Shown one piece after another: positions 1-6,666 of a DNA stretch of 19,197 bases. Below the pieces are notes generated by a model. That model worked only from the letters and a program-made list of their open reading frames with translations. It was not told the origin of the DNA and searched no databases. Position 1 is the stretch's first letter, and every line of letters starts with the position of its first letter. Source of the stretch: CAZDGB01 sp964504645 (GTDB lineage Bacteria; Planctomycetota; Planctomycetia; Planctomycetales; Planctomycetaceae); NCBI GenBank assembly GCA_964504645.1, contig CAZDGB010000119.1, positions 1 to 19,197 on the forward strand. The letters run 5' to 3'. The position numbers and the translations under genes were made by a program.

Positions 1-1292
1 CGCTGCTGGTTGTGCATTAATTGGAGCGCATGTTCGATCGTGCGGAGAAAGACATAGCCGTCGGTGAGTTGCCGGTACTCGCCGGGCGCCAGGCCGTCGA
101 AATCGGCGAGGCGCACCAGCGCGTCCAACGTGTTCGGCGAGCGGACCGCGGGGAGCGACGCCCCGAAATGAAGCTGCAGGAACTGCGTGACGAACTCGAT
201 GTCCCGCAAGGATCCGCGGCCCGATTTCACGTCGCCCCACGGATGTCCCTGCCGCCGCGCCTCGTCCTCAATCCGGCGTTTCGCCTGCCGGATGCCGGCC
301 CGCAGCACCGCCGAATCGTCGTGCCGAAAGATCCATGGCGAAATCGATTTCAAGAACGCTTGACCGATGGGAAAACTGCCGGCCACCACGCGGGCTTTGA
401 CCAGAGCCTGCCGTTCCCAGAATGACGCGTGGCGATGCAAATACTCCCGATAAGCGTCCGGCGTTGTGACCAGCGGTCCAGCCGTTCCCCACGGACGAAG
501 CCGCAGGTCGACGCGATAGAAAAATCCCTCTGCGGTACTTTCGCTCAGGACTTTCAGCAACTGCTGCGCTAACGTCATGACGGCCGGTCGCGGATCATCC
601 GACAGCAACACGAGGTCGATGTCCGAGCTGTAGTTGAGTTCGCCGCCGCCGAGTTTGCCGAACGCCAGCACCGACAAACACGCCGGGTTTTGCTGCAACT
701 GTTCCGCGGTGATGTCGAGGCAGACTTGCAGCACAGCCTCCGCCAGGCGCGAGAGTTGGCCTGTCGTCGCTTTCAGGTCGAGCAGGCTGAACGTGTCTGC
801 GGCACTGATGCGCAGCGATTCCTGCAATTGATAGCGCCGCAGCGCCCGAAACTTTTGTTCCGGTGTCGGCTTTCCGTCTGCCGCGCGACGCGCCTCCTCC
901 AGGAATTCCTGCCGCGATTTGACATCCGCCAGTTGTTTTTTAGCGGTCAATTCGAGCAGCATTTCCGGCTGTCGGATCAGCAGGTCAGTCAAATGCTGGC
1001 TGCCCACGAACAGCTTGACGACGATTTCCAGGGCCCGTTGATGGTTCAGCAGGAAATTGGCCCAGCCGTCCGGATCGTGAGCGTTTTCCAGCAACCGCAG
1101 GAAATTCGCCAGCGACTTCTCCGGCACGGGTGTGTCGACGAGGGCCGCGGCAAACGCCCGGCTGCATTCGACGAGCACCTGCGGCGCAGGTCGCGCGGCG
1201 GCAAACCGCCACAGGTGCTCCGCTGCCGCGTCTGGCCGCGATACTCCCGCCGCAGCCAGAGCTTTTGTCAACGATTCACGATCCGGTGACAT
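1..1292 (-). CDS. glnE: Glutamine synthetase adenylyltransferase/deadenylyltransferase, N-terminal part (runs off left edge)
   Basis: This is an open minus-strand frame of 430 codons from ATG at 1292 to the window edge. The family attaches AMP to glutamine synthetase and removes it, tuning nitrogen assimilation to PII status. The first nucleotidyltransferase motif is visible at about residues 210-226 (K-L-G-G-G-E-L-N-Y-S-S-D-I-D). It matches the GlnE G-S-x-D-x-D-type active site, with the metal-binding Asp pair in SSDID. The helical N-terminus before it carries LLIRQPEMLLEL, also usual in GlnE. Family members are about 950-1000 residues, so only the first nucleotidyltransferase region and part of the central region are present; the C-terminal domain lies outside the window. 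The start is the first ATG after the divergent intergenic repeat, with no strong ribosome binding site. The neighbour terC is divergent. The family call is secure; which activity dominates cannot be judged. Confidence 0.93.
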   Translation of the reverse strand, partial: MSPDRESLTKALAAAGVSRPDAAAEHLWRFAAARPAPQVLVECSRAFAAALVDTPVPEKSLANFLRLLENAHDPDGWANFLLNHQRALEIVVKLFVGSQHLTDLLIRQPEMLLELTAKKQLADVKSRQEFLEEARRAADGKPTPEQKFRALRRYQLQESLRISAADTFSLLDLKATTGQLSRLAEAVLQVCLDITAEQLQQNPACLSVLAFGKLGGGELNYSSDIDLVLLSDDPRPAVMTLAQQLLKVLSESTAEGFFYRVDLRLRPWGTAGPLVTTPDAYREYLHRHASFWERQALVKARVVAGSFPIGQAFLKSISPWIFRHDDSAVLRAGIRQAKRRIEDEARRQGHPWGDVKSGRGSLRDIEFVTQFLQLHFGASLPAVRSPNTLDALVRLADFDGLAPGEYRQLTDGYVFLRTIEHALQLMHNQQ

Positions 1293-1329
1293 AACGGGAC
1301 CAGGGGCAATGTGTTACGCTGTCGCGGCA

Positions 1330-1396
1330 ACGTAGCGGCGGCGTCTTGCCGCCGCATTGTGCATTTTTCCCTCGCGGCGGCGAGACGCCGCTACGT
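1330..1396. repeat. GC-rich inverted repeat between divergent glnE and terC
   Basis: The left arm (1330-1355) begins ACGTAGCGGCGG. The reverse complement of the right arm (1374-1396) begins ACGTAGCGGCGT. The arms align over 23 positions with one substitution and one 3-base insertion, around an 18-nt spacer that contains a short T run. Each arm can also fold on itself through GGC/GCC runs. It looks like a dispersed REP-like palindromic element rather than a gene. It could also form a hairpin in the terC leader. A longer terC frame that opens at 1346 reads through it and is therefore not the likely start. Confidence 0.7.
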
Positions 1397-1414
1397 CATA
1401 GTACGGCATTCTTC

Positions 1415-2131
1415 ATGCTCGAACACATCATCGCGTATCTGACGCTCACCAGCCTGGAGATCGTGCTGGGGATCGACAATGTGATCTTCATCGCCATTCT
1501 CGCCGGGCGGTTGCCGGAAGCCCAGCGGGATCTGGCGCGAAAGCTCGGCCTCGCCGCCGCGGTGATCTCGCGGCTGATTCTGTTGTTGGGGCTGAAGTGG
1601 GTCCTCGGGCTCAAGCATCCGCTGTTCGATCTGGCCGGGGTCGAGTTCACCGGCAAGGACGTCGTGCTGATCGTCGGCGGCCTGTTCCTCATCGCCAAGG
1701 CGACTTACGAGATTCATCACAAGGTGGAGCATGTCGGCGTCGACGTCACTCGTCCGCAGCGCCGGCCGACGCTGGGCTCGATGCTCGTGCAGGTGATGTT
1801 GATCGACGTCGTATTCTCGCTCGATTCGGTCATCACGGCGGTCGGCATGGCGCAGAACCTCACGGTGATGATCGCCGCCATTCTCACCTCCGTCGTCGTG
1901 ATGCTCGCCGCGTCGGGCGCCATCGTCCGCTTTATCGACCGGCACCCGGCGATCAAGATTCTCGCCCTCTCGTTCCTGCTCCTGATCGGCGTCTTGCTCG
2001 TGGCGGAAGGCTTCGGCCGGAAGATCGACAAGGGCTACATCTACTTCGCGATGGCGTTCTCGCTGGGCGTCGAACTCCTCAACCTGCGGGCGGAGCACAA
2101 CGCGGAGAAGTTAGAAGTTGCGGACGATTGA
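1415..2131 (+). CDS. TerC-family integral membrane protein
   Basis: This is a 238-residue membrane protein with about seven hydrophobic segments. It carries the two conserved acidic motifs of the TerC family: LEIVLGIDNVIFIA at residues 14-27 and DVVFSLDSVITA at 131-142. In this family the in-membrane Asp residues are thought to handle metal ions. Members are linked to manganese export, tellurite resistance phenotypes or redox stress, but the substrate here cannot be read. The start at 1415 (MLEHII) is chosen because the family begins this way. The in-frame extension to 1346 would translate the upstream inverted repeat into 23 low-quality residues. It is divergent from glnE and convergent with phoH, sharing a short palindromic 3' junction. 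It is full length for the short TerC subfamily, with no CBS domains. Confidence 0.92.
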   Translation: MLEHIIAYLTLTSLEIVLGIDNVIFIAILAGRLPEAQRDLARKLGLAAAVISRLILLLGLKWVLGLKHPLFDLAGVEFTGKDVVLIVGGLFLIAKATYEIHHKVEHVGVDVTRPQRRPTLGSMLVQVMLIDVVFSLDSVITAVGMAQNLTVMIAAILTSVVVMLAASGAIVRFIDRHPAIKILALSFLLLIGVLLVAEGFGRKIDKGYIYFAMAFSLGVELLNLRAEHNAEKLEVADD

Positions 2132-2132
2132 A

Positions 2133-2158
2133 TCAACGCTTCTGCGAAGCGTCGCTAA
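2133..2158. repeat. 26-bp palindromic element, copy 1, at the terC/phoH convergent junction
   Basis: The core is a 7-bp stem (ACGCTTC/GAAGCGT) with a 3-nt loop, followed by GTCGCTAA. It starts 2 bp after the terC stop and contains the phoH stop codon (2155-2157 on the minus strand). The reverse complement of 14183-14208 matches it at 24 of 26 positions, and that copy also sits at a convergent junction. It may act as a bidirectional transcription end or mRNA 3' stabiliser, but there is no T run of intrinsic-terminator quality. Confidence 0.75.
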
Positions 2159-3498
2159 AGCAGATCGCTCGCCAGTTCCGACAGGGCCGAGCGTTCCCCC
2201 TTCTCCAGCGTGATGTGCGCGTAGATCGGCTGGCCGACCATGCGGCTGATGAGGTACGACAGGCCGTTCGAGAGTGAATCGAGATACGGGTGGTCGATCT
2301 GGTAGATGTCCCCGGTGAAGACGATCTTCGTCCCTTCGCCGGCGCGGGTGATGATCGTTTTGATCTCGTGCGGCGTCAGGTTCTGGGCCTCGTCGACGAT
2401 GAAGAACATCCGCTGCAGGCTGCGGCCGCGGATATACGCCAGCGGAGTAATCTCCAGCTTGTGATTGTCGAGCATTTCCTGGATGCGGTGCGACGAGTCG
2501 CCGTCGCCGTGCTGATGCTTGATGACGCCCAGGTTGTCGTATAATGGCTGCATGTACGGGTCGATCTTCGCCGCGACGTCGCCGGGTAGAAATCCGAGGT
2601 CGCGGTTGCTGAGCGGGACGATCGGCCGGGCTAGTAGAATCTGGCGATAACGCGACCGGCATTCCAAAGCGGCAGCGAGCGCCAACAGCGTCTTGCCGGA
2701 GCCGGCTTTGCCCGTCAGCGTGACGAGCTTGATCTCGTCGTCGAGTAACGAACGGAGGGCGAAAGATTGCTCGGCATTGCGCGGCATGATGCCGTACGCC
2801 GGCGATTTTTCGACCCGTTGGAAGGCCTTGTCCGCCGCGCGGTACGTCGCCAGGACCGACTTCGATCCGTTGCGGAGAATGAAGTTCTCGTTCGGCACCG
2901 GATGCTCGGCTTCGGGCAGCAGTTCGGCAGAAACGCGGCCGTTGTCCGAGGAATAAAAGAGGTCGACAAACTCCGACGGCATATCGGTGACGAGCCGTTT
3001 GCCGGTGTAGAGCTTGTCGAAGCTTTCGACCTTGTCGCTGCTGTAGTCCTGCGACGGCAGGCCCAGCGATTTGGCCTTCATCCGCAGATTGGTGTCTTTG
3101 GAGACCAGGATGACGGGGCGATTCGCCTCGCGCTTCTGCAGCGTGAGAGCCGTGTTGAGAATGCGATGATCGGGGGAATCGTGCAGGAACGTTTGATGGA
3201 GCTTCTCGGTGAAGTCGTTCCCGGTGACGACGCGGATGCGGCCGAGACTGTCTCCCAAAGAAGCGCCTTGCGGCGAGAGGGCGTCGCCCGTGAGCTCGTC
3301 GATCCGCCGCAGAAAGGCTCGGGCCTGGAAGTTGAGGTCTTCGTTGCCCTTCTTGAACTTGTCGAGTTCTTCGAGGACCGTCATCGGGATAGCGACGTCG
3401 TTTTCCTCGAAGTTTCGAATGCAGCCGGCGTCGTGCAGGATGACGTTGGTGTCGAGAACGAAGACTTTAGAGCTGACGGTGGGCATCGCCACGATCAT
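2155..3498 (-). CDS. PIN domain-PhoH ATPase fusion (PhoH2/YlaK type)
   Basis: This is a 447-residue two-domain protein. The N-terminal PIN nuclease fold starts with VFVLDTNVIL (Asp16) and includes VSKDTNLRMKA (Asp135). The C-terminal PhoH ATPase has Walker A GKAGSGKT at 263-270 and Walker B FFIVDEAQN at 365-373. PhoH2 proteins are ATP-dependent RNA-unwinding ribonucleases, so a role in RNA turnover is expected, with phosphate regulation uncertain. Length and domain order are typical. Two starts are possible: ATG at 3498, or ATG at 3486 (MPTVSSKVFV), which would remove four residues. Neither has a clear ribosome binding site. It is convergent with terC, and its stop codon lies inside a dispersed palindromic repeat. 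The gene upstream on the same strand is 243 bp away, so it probably has its own promoter. All key residues are intact. Confidence 0.95.
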   Translation of the reverse strand: MIVAMPTVSSKVFVLDTNVILHDAGCIRNFEENDVAIPMTVLEELDKFKKGNEDLNFQARAFLRRIDELTGDALSPQGASLGDSLGRIRVVTGNDFTEKLHQTFLHDSPDHRILNTALTLQKREANRPVILVSKDTNLRMKAKSLGLPSQDYSSDKVESFDKLYTGKRLVTDMPSEFVDLFYSSDNGRVSAELLPEAEHPVPNENFILRNGSKSVLATYRAADKAFQRVEKSPAYGIMPRNAEQSFALRSLLDDEIKLVTLTGKAGSGKTLLALAAALECRSRYRQILLARPIVPLSNRDLGFLPGDVAAKIDPYMQPLYDNLGVIKHQHGDGDSSHRIQEMLDNHKLEITPLAYIRGRSLQRMFFIVDEAQNLTPHEIKTIITRAGEGTKIVFTGDIYQIDHPYLDSLSNGLSYLISRMVGQPIYAHITLEKGERSALSELASDLL

Positions 3499-3741
3499 AA
3501 ACGCGTCCCTGCCAGGGAGTGATCATCCGGCGTTCCGTGCCGGGATGGTTGACCCTACCGCTGGCGACCGTTGTTCGTCAAGAGGAACCGGGAATGAGGA
3601 ATTCTTCGCAATTCCCGGCAGGAGGGAAAGGCCCAGGCGTCAGATTTTCAACCTGTTCCGACTACGAACTTACCTGGCTCGAAGGAGCTGTTCGCCTTTG
3701 CCTCTCATGTGCAATCAAAAATGTGCAAAACCGGGCGGATG
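3499..3741. other. 243-bp non-coding gap upstream of phoH
   Basis: No gene-like frame is seen. The gap holds two structures. One is an exact palindrome TCCCTGCCAGGGA at 3506-3518, just before the phoH start. The other is an 8-bp inverted repeat CCGGGAAT/ATTCCCGG at 3588-3618 with a 15-nt loop. The second lies about 125 bp past the stop of the GYF protein on the minus strand but lacks a following T run, so it is not a confident terminator. The phoH promoter should be here, but no clear -35/-10 pair was picked. Confidence 0.5.
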
Positions 3742-4892
3742 TCAACCCTTTAGATTTAGATCCTTCCCCGCCTTGTCCAGCTTCTTTGTCCCATCTTCGA
3801 GCTTCTTCTTCACCTCAGCCGCGGTTTTCTGCCCAGCGGCGCTATTGATGGCGGAACTGGCCCCCGTCAAAGAGGACCTTGCCTTGTGCTTCGATTTGGC
3901 GAACGTATCGGTCACTTTCTTCGTCTTGGATTTGATCGACTTGGCGTAGTTGTCGAGTTCCTTCTTGTCGGTCGGCATCGAATCGGCTTTGTCTTCGACC
4001 TCTTTATGGATCTTGGCGAGCGACTTGTGCGCCTCAATGAGTTTGCCGGTGCCTTCCGGCATGAACATGATGCCGACGTAGATCAGCGCGCCGAGCGCGA
4101 CCACACCCAAGCCCCCCAGCACGCGGACGTCTTTCATCAGGGCGCCGATATCGAGGTCGCCGCCGCCGGAACGTTTTTTCCCTTTCGCTTTCGCAGCCGG
4201 AGCGGCCTTTTTCGCGGCCGCTGCGGCGGCCGCCGCCGGATTGTAGGTCGATTTAACGGTCGACGTGCCCCACTGGTCGTTCCATTTCCTCTCGGGCGGG
4301 GAATCTGAGGGGAGTGCAGGCCGTTCGATCGGGGGCGTGGGTGGATTAGGAGCCGGCGTTGCTACGGGCGCGGGTGTTGGCGCCGCCACAGCGGCGGGGA
4401 CCGGCGCGGCTTTAGTCGGTGGAGGCAACTGCACCGATGGTTTCGCGGCTGGAGCCGCTGCGGGTGCCGTCGCGGCAGCCACCGGCGGCGGAGCGGGTGG
4501 AGGCGGCGCGGCGGCGGGAACCAAGCCAGGGATCGTCTTCGCCAGCGCCCACTGCGAATACTTCCCTTGCTTCACATAGTCATTCGCAGAGACGCGGCCC
4601 GTCTTCGCCCAATTGGCGAACTGCTGATAGTCCATCGGGCCGCACTCGACGCCATCCAGCCACGCATACCACCCTTGATCGTTCACTGGGGCCTGCTGGC
4701 CATATCCCCACGCCGGAACGGGCGGCGCGACGTACGTCGGCATCCCATAAACCGGCGGGGGCGGCACCATCATCGGGGCGGGAGCCGCGTAGCTCGGAGG
4801 CGGTTGGGGCGGGGGTGGCGGTGGGCTCACGCTCGCCGCCGGGGGGGGGGCCCGGCGCGCGCGGGTGGGGGTGGGGGGGGGGGGGGGGGGGG
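3742..4892 (-). CDS. GYF-domain membrane protein, C-terminal part (frameshifted from 4827-5507)
   Basis: This is the downstream part of a broken reading frame. The frame stays open up to 5091, but upstream of the G run it overlaps the better-supported N-terminal part and is a shadow. After the poly-proline stretch comes a third GYF_2-type domain (about 4525-4674, beginning GWYAWLDGVECGP). A long Pro/Ala linker follows, then a basic stretch (KGKKR). One transmembrane helix lies at about 4060-4122 (VLGGLGVVALGALIYVGI), and the tail is Lys-rich and highly charged, probably helical. The positive charges before the helix predict the GYF/proline part inside the cell and the tail outside. GYF folds bind proline-rich peptides, so self-association is conceivable. 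Joined to the N-terminal part, the protein would be about 588 residues. The exact function is unknown; no enzyme motif is visible. Confidence 0.75.
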
Positions 4893-5507
4893 CCTCACGC
4901 TCGCCGGCGGGGGCGGCGCGGGAATCGGTTCGGGTTCGCGTACCGGCGGCGAGTCGCGCAGCGGCACGCGGGTATCGAAGTCGAAATTCGTCTCGTCGGC
5001 GGGCTTCGCTCCCGTGGGAATTGTTTTGGCTTCGCGAACCGTAAACGGCATGACGGCCATCAAGCGGCCCATTGAACCCGCGCGCCGCCATTTGCCCTGG
5101 CGACCCATGCGGATATCGTCATCCGGTGCAATGTCGCCTTGTCGGGCGTGCTCCAGCAGATCGTCAAAACTGAAAGGCCCCCACTCTGCGCCGAGGGATC
5201 GGTAATACCAGCCTTCGGGCTGCGCGGCTGGCTGTTCGGATGACGCGGTCAACGTGTCAAAACCCGCGTCGCTGAGCGACTCGAGCGAGAACGTCGTGCC
5301 GTCAGTGCTCCGCGTGGAACCGTTCGGCTTGCTCGTCGCGAGCAGCTGGCCCACGGTGCGCCAGGAACTCGATGCGGCTTCACGCACCTCATCGCTGTCG
5401 CCGATTTGACCGGCCGCGATCAGGCTGTCCAGCACATGACGAGAAACGGGGCCGAACTCTTCGCCCAAGAGGCGATAGAACCACTCGTTGGCGACTTCGT
5501 GAGACAT
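4827..5507 (-). CDS. GYF-domain protein, N-terminal part (two GYF_2 domains, proline-rich end)
   Basis: The start ATG at 5507 opens a 226-residue frame with two GYF_2-like domains. The first is at residues 8-57 (EWFYRLLGEEFGP) and the second at 99-150 (GWYYRSLGAEWGP). Each has the aromatic-rich W-Y-x-G-P pattern and a closing W-R/G-x-L-L segment. The frame then enters a proline-rich linker encoded by the minus strand of a 20-G run, reads PPPRRRA, and stops at 4827-4829. A third GYF domain, a membrane helix and a charged tail continue in another frame (3742-4892). The two parts are almost certainly one gene. Adding one G, or removing two, in the run would join them. The cause may be a sequencing or assembly error in a homopolymer, or a real slippage-prone tract. 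speD lies upstream behind a terminator, so the gene is probably transcribed separately. Confidence 0.8.
   Translation of the reverse strand: MSHEVANEWFYRLLGEEFGPVSRHVLDSLIAAGQIGDSDEVREAASSSWRTVGQLLATSKPNGSTRSTDGTTFSLESLSDAGFDTLTASSEQPAAQPEGWYYRSLGAEWGPFSFDDLLEHARQGDIAPDDDIRMGRQGKWRRAGSMGRLMAVMPFTVREAKTIPTGAKPADETNFDFDTRVPLRDSPPVREPEPIPAPPPPASVRPPPPPPPPPPARAGPPPRRRA
4841..4892. repeat. Poly-G tracts (10 G and 20 G) with flanking direct repeat inside the GYF gene
   Basis: There are ten consecutive G at 4841-4850 and twenty at 4873-4892, with a five-G run between them. On the coding (minus) strand both tracts are next to near-identical short blocks containing GCGAGCGTGAG, consistent with a tandem duplication in the proline-rich linker. 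The reading frame changes within this interval. Changing either tract by +1 or -2 bases would restore one continuous frame. Confidence 0.9.
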
Positions 5508-5578
5508 GGCCGTGGAAAATGCCTGACCGCCGGCGCGGCGTGCGCCGAACTGATCCGCGGGATAATGTGGGTGGGAAT

Positions 5579-5594
5579 GCGTCCCCTGCCAGGG
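5579..5594. repeat. Short motif shared by the phoH and GYF leaders
   Basis: GCGTCCCCTGCCAGGG lies about 70 bp before the GYF gene start. A version with one base fewer, GCGTCCCTGCCAGGG, is at 3503-3517 just before the phoH start. Both contain the near-palindromic core CCCTGCCAGGG and have the same orientation relative to the downstream gene. It may be a binding site or a fragment of a dispersed repeat. Confidence 0.4.
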
Positions 5595-5725
5595 TGCGCT
5601 TATTGTGCCACGAATCGGGGCAGCAGCCTATTGTCAAAATCCCGATTTCGCAGAATTTTCGCAAGCAAAGAGTGCTTCGACGGATCGATCGGAATGCAGC
5701 CAGACTAACCGCGTTACGGCTATCC

Positions 5726-5762
5726 AAAAAAAACAGGGCGATGACGTCAGCCGTCATCGCCC
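5726..5762 (-). terminator. Intrinsic terminator downstream of speD
   Basis: On the minus strand there is a perfect 10-bp stem (GGGCGATGAC/GTCATCGCCC) with a 7-nt loop, followed after two bases by eight T (5726-5733 as A on the plus strand). It lies about 30 bp past the speD stop. This is the best-formed intrinsic terminator in the window, and it separates speD from the GYF gene. Confidence 0.88.
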
Positions 5763-5791
5763 GGGTTATAGAAACTCCGCCGTGCAGCGAA

Positions 5792-6217
5792 TCAGTTGCT
5801 GCCCGTGGAGACCGGTTCCAATTCACCTTCCAAACGGGACCAGTTTCGCCGCTTCGGACGCTTCGGTGCCAGCGGCGAAATGCCGCGGCTGAGGTCTTGC
5901 AGCTCCACTAGCGTCGGCTGGAAGTACTGTCGCAGCACTTCCACAGCGGCCAAAGGTTCGGTCGTTTCTCCGCAGGTAAAAACGTCCGCAGCAAGGTAGC
6001 CGTATTCCGGCCAACTGTGAACCGAGAGATGCGACTCGGAGAGAACCGCCACGCCGGTGACGCCGTGCGGGCTGAAAGTGTGGACGTGAATGTCCAACAG
6101 AGTCGCGTGGGCGGCTTCGACCGCCTCGATCATGACTGTCCGCATCAAATCGGCATCGTTGATGCCGTCGTTACATCCCCAACATTCGATGATTAAGTGT
6201 TTTCCCAAGTGCTCCAT
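5792..6217 (-). CDS. speD: S-adenosylmethionine decarboxylase proenzyme (prokaryotic class 1B)
   Basis: The 141-residue proenzyme decarboxylates S-adenosylmethionine to supply aminopropyl groups for spermidine-type polyamines, using a self-generated pyruvoyl group. The hallmark LSESHLSVHSWPEYGYLAAD is at residues 59-78. Self-cleavage is expected between Glu61 and Ser62, His67 is the processing residue, and the catalytic Cys82 lies in VFTCG. Start ATG 6217 is preferred; a TTG at 6220 adds only one residue. The tail after about residue 117 is basic (KRPKRRNW) and longer than the shortest homologues, perhaps a lineage-specific extension. A strong terminator follows. No spermidine synthase gene is next to it, so the polyamine pathway partner must be elsewhere. 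All catalytic residues are intact. Confidence 0.96.
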   Translation of the reverse strand: MEHLGKHLIIECWGCNDGINDADLMRTVMIEAVEAAHATLLDIHVHTFSPHGVTGVAVLSESHLSVHSWPEYGYLAADVFTCGETTEPLAAVEVLRQYFQPTLVELQDLSRGISPLAPKRPKRRNWSRLEGELEPVSTGSN

Positions 6218-6232
6218 CAAAACCCTCGCTTT

Positions 6233-6249
6233 CTACGTAGCGTCGCTAA
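6233..6249. repeat. Partial copy of dispersed repeat upstream of speD
   Basis: The palindrome CTACGTAG overlaps GCGTCGCTAA. The ten-base GCGTCGCTAA also ends both 26-bp repeat copies (2149-2158, and reversed at 14183-14192). ACGTAGCG is shared with the arms of the repeat before terC. It links the two repeat types seen in this window. Confidence 0.5.
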
Positions 6250-6350
6250 CTTGGCCGCAACAGAACCTGTTCGAAAAACCCAACCAATCGCACAGACATA
6301 AAGTCCCTGTGTCTTCGTCCGCCCTGAACCCCTGGACGAACACCGATCGA

Positions 6351-6581
6351 TCAATTCAGGACGAAATGCCACCCAGTTAATCCGTCGGGTGCCTCGGAGC
6401 CGTCCCACACGAACTCCGAATTGCGGTGGGTCCCTTCCGCGAAAACGCGCTTCCTGCGTGGAAACTCCAACCTGAGCCGCACTTGCAGCGCGGCGCAGCA
6501 TTCAATCATCGACAAAAATGCCACCGACGTCAATTCCACTCGTTGGCTTGCAGGGCAGATTTCAAGAAAAACCTCCCGCAT
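6351..6581 (-). CDS. Doubtful small hypothetical protein
   Basis: A 76-residue minus-strand frame begins MREVFLEICP and ends GWHFVLN. Its amino-acid pattern looks more protein-like than the other frames here: an alternating stretch VRLRLEF, then WDGSEAPDG and a W-H-F ending. An in-frame ATG at 6635 would add 18 Arg-rich residues. It has no clear ribosome binding site, no recognised domain and no membrane segment. It is upstream of speD in the same direction, with 133 bp between them. It could be a real small planctomycete protein or a chance frame. Confidence 0.3.
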   Translation of the reverse strand: MREVFLEICPASQRVELTSVAFLSMIECCAALQVRLRLEFPRRKRVFAEGTHRNSEFVWDGSEAPDGLTGWHFVLN

Positions 6582-6621
6582 CGTCCGCACAGTCGCTGCA
6601 TGATAGACGACTCGACGCCGG

Positions 6622-6636
6622 CGTGATTGAATCACG
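6622..6636. promoter_or_regulatory. 15-bp dyad upstream of the kinase-like gene
   Basis: CGTGATT-G-AATCACG is an exact 7+1+7 dyad centred 38 bp before the chosen start of the kinase-like gene. With a one-base centre it cannot form an RNA hairpin, so a dimeric DNA-binding protein site is the natural reading. A dyad of this size is expected about once in a window of this length by chance. Confidence 0.3.
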
Positions 6637-6666
6637 ATGGCGCATCACCCGACACCGGAGAAGCCC

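Larger units (their letters stand above)
6218..6666. other. 449-bp largely non-coding stretch between speD and the kinase-like gene
   Basis: Divergent regulatory sequence for speD (left) and the kinase-like gene (right). It contains CTACGTAG joined to GCGTCGCTAA (6233-6249), sharing the last ten bases with the 26-bp repeat family. An imperfect hairpin lies at about 6308-6345 (TTCGTCC/GGACGAA core), and an exact 15-bp dyad at 6622-6636. One small minus-strand frame (6351-6581) is listed separately as doubtful. No tRNA or riboswitch fold was recognised. Confidence 0.5.

Noticed and set aside
1346..1414. Longer N-terminus for the TerC protein
   Set aside because: The extra 23 residues translate the inverted repeat, while the family start is the methionine at 1415.
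2767..3522. A 251-codon plus-strand frame across phoH
   Set aside because: It overlaps the PIN and ATPase domains of phoH on the opposite strand and has no motif of its own.
4841..4892. A CRISPR array or microsatellite system
   Set aside because: The repetition is only homopolymer G and a two-copy short block encoding proline; there are no spacers and no cas genes.
6250..6350. A tRNA or riboswitch near the speD leader, suggested by a GTTCGA segment and short hairpins
   Set aside because: GTTCGAAAA lacks the conserved T-arm pattern, no acceptor stem could be paired, and no known SAM-riboswitch core was seen.
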